Both the position numbers and the translations under genes were made by a program. DNA of 64,000 nt from Vulcanimicrobium alpinum (lineage in GTDB: Bacteria > Vulcanimicrobiota > Vulcanimicrobiia > Vulcanimicrobiales > Vulcanimicrobiaceae). The DNA lies in the NCBI RefSeq assembly GCF_027923555.1, contig NZ_AP025523.1, positions 2,422,484-2,486,483 on the forward strand. Direction: 5' to 3'. Shown here piece by piece: positions 63,018-64,000 of this stretch. The notes below the pieces were generated by a model. The model ran no database searches. It was not told the origin of the DNA and saw nothing but the letters and a program-made list of their open reading frames with translations. Position 1 is the stretch's first letter. Every line of letters begins with the position of its first letter.

Positions 63018-63743
63018 TCAGGGCCGCGCGGCGAGGTAGACGGAACGCGCCGAGCGCGCCAGTTCGTCGGCGGTCTCGGTCCCGACGATGCGGCCGCGCT
63101 GCATCAGATACGCGCGCGAACAGATGCGCGCCGCCAGCCGCAGGTTCTGCTCCACCAGCACGATCGTGACACCCCGCTCGGCGAGCCGCGCGAGCGCGCC
63201 GAAGTTCTCGGCGCGCACTTTCGGCGCCAGACCCAGACTCGGTTCGTCGAGCAGCAGCAGGTCGGGCTTCGCCATCAGCGCGCGACCGATTGCGACCATC
63301 TGCTGTTCGCCGCCAGAGAGCGAACCCGCGATCGTGTCGCGATAGCGCCGCAGCGCCGGAAAGAGCTCGAAGACGCCCTCGAGATCGGCGGCGAGCACGG
63401 CGCGCGGCGCCCGCCGCGCGTAGGCGCCCATCTGCAGGTTCTCGCGCACGGTGAGCGGCGCGAAGATCCCGCGCCGTTCGGGGACGAGCGCGACGCCGCG
63501 CGTCGCCAACCGCTCCGGCGAAAGCCCGGTGACGTCGGCGCCGCCGATCCGGACGCGGCCGGCTTTGGGCGGGATCAGCCCGGTGATCGACCCGACCAGC
63601 GTCGTCTTCCCGGCGCCGTTGGGACCGACGATCGCGACGGTCTCGCCGCGTTCGACCCGCAGGCTCACGTCCCACAGCACCTGCACGCGGCCGCGCAGCG
63701 TCGAAAGATGCTCGATCTCGAGCGCGGGCTCTCCATCGCTCAC
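63018..63743 (-). CDS. livF: Branched-chain amino acid ABC transporter ATPase LivF
   Basis: 241 residues. Walker A GPNGAGKT at 40-47, signature SLSGGEQQMVAIGRAL (about 139-154), Walker B LLLLDEPSLGL, and the LivF-type RGIFAPLTVRENL. Overlaps livG by 4 nt. The second ATPase of the Liv transporter, downstream of LivG. The Liv permease genes are not seen here. Confidence 0.93.
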   Translation of the reverse strand: MSDGEPALEIEHLSTLRGRVQVLWDVSLRVERGETVAIVGPNGAGKTTLVGSITGLIPPKAGRVRIGGADVTGLSPERLATRGVALVPERRGIFAPLTVRENLQMGAYARRAPRAVLAADLEGVFELFPALRRYRDTIAGSLSGGEQQMVAIGRALMAKPDLLLLDEPSLGLAPKVRAENFGALARLAERGVTIVLVEQNLRLAARICSRAYLMQRGRIVGTETADELARSARSVYLAARP

Positions 63744-64000
63744 GGCGTCACCCTCGCTTCGCCGCCGCGATCGCCCGCCGGCGCCTCCAATTCGTCGCCG
63801 AGATACGCGTCGATCACGAGCGGAGCGGAGGCGACGGCGTCGGGTGCTCCCTCGGCGATCTTGCGTCCGTGGTCGAGCACCACGACGCGATCGGCGACGG
63901 CGAGGAGTTCGCCGACGGCGTGCTCGACGAGCAGCACCGCGACGCCGTCGGCGCGCGCGCGGCGGATCGACGCGATCACGGCGTCGACTTCGTCAGGGTT
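63740..64000 (-). CDS. livG: Branched-chain amino acid ABC transporter ATPase LivG, C-terminal part (runs off window)
   Basis: The frame enters from the right edge as NPDEVDAVIASIRRARADG and continues VAVLLVEHAVGELLAVADRVVVLDHGRKIAEG, which is the D-loop/H-motif end of LivG (switch His in VEHAV). Only 86 codons are inside the window. Stop overlaps livF start (ATGA). Confidence 0.92.
   Translation of the reverse strand, partial: NPDEVDAVIASIRRARADGVAVLLVEHAVGELLAVADRVVVLDHGRKIAEGAPDAVASAPLVIDAYLGDELEAPAGDRGGEARVTP

Noticed and set aside
1-64000. tRNA, rRNA or riboswitch genes
   Set aside because: I saw no cloverleaf ending in CCA-type acceptor, no rRNA-conserved stretch and no recognisable riboswitch core. 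A covariance-model search would be needed to exclude small RNAs.

Overview
The window is a strongly GC-rich bacterial chromosome segment, packed with genes, with many 1-17 bp start/stop overlaps and frequent GTG/TTG starts. Its gene content is a Mg-protoporphyrin methyltransferase plus aerobic cyclase pair (bchM-acsF), a large hopanoid locus, class I fumarase, aromatic catabolism and an outer-membrane-type barrel. That fits a diderm, aerobic, heterotrophic lineage with (bacterio)chlorophyll synthesis. My best guess is Eremiobacterota (WPS-2; aerobic anoxygenic phototrophs are known there). This is inferred from gene content and has not been tested phylogenetically.

Layout. 0-4.7 kb: an alpha/beta hydrolase edge fragment, a stand-alone Lrp ligand domain, and a secreted-protein gene split by a nested insertion (an IS256-family element inside an IS5-family element). 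4.8-14.1 kb: an archaeal-type DNA ligase, a BlaI/M56-peptidase module with a Met/His-rich barrel protein and a palindromic candidate operator, a Nudix hydrolase, and the Lhr helicase-PdeM nuclease pair. 14.2-17.5 kb: a Crp-like regulator with an unusual N-terminal domain, then bchM-acsF. 17.6-26.6 kb: a BNR-repeat secreted protein, a catabolic operon (DapA-like aldolase, aldehyde dehydrogenase, diiron protein, class III extradiol dioxygenase) and an S41 protease. 26.6-30.7 kb: a decayed IstA-like HTH gene, a frameshifted clpP, an APC permease, manA and small exported or acidic proteins.

30.8-42.3 kb is the hopanoid region: a LolA-like protein, hpnK, hpnI, hpnG, hpnB, squalene-hopene cyclase, an uncharacterised diiron protein, a one-gene squalene synthase, hpnA, hpnH and a polyprenyl diphosphate synthase. 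Together these cover prenyl diphosphate to squalene to hopene to adenosylhopane and side-chain processing. 42.3-49.6 kb is one long tightly coupled plus-strand operon: LysR, paaK, two crotonases, GNAT, panE, panB and two-subunit class I fumarase. It meets hmgA-hppD head-on; an Lrp regulator diverges from hppD.

52.4-64 kb: a second, intact IS5 copy sitting exactly at a thiolase stop codon, then the thiolase, an FAD hydroxylase, a tandem pair of Ldh2-family dehydrogenases (one a pseudogene with an amber codon and a frameshift), and a 2-oxo acid dehydrogenase operon. In that operon E1-beta is fused to a short acyltransferase domain, while the separate lipoyl E2 has lost the catalytic His motif. 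LivJ/LivF/LivG branched-chain amino acid ABC genes run off the right edge. Short GTCACGCTGAGC-type repeats lie in several intergenic gaps.

Most notable: the split and fused E2/E1-beta arrangement, two uncharacterised diiron (E-ExxH-E-ExxH) proteins in the hopanoid and catabolic loci, the BlaI/M56/Met-rich barrel module, the isolated bchM-acsF pair, and a secreted-protein gene whose reading frame is restored exactly if the nested IS is removed.
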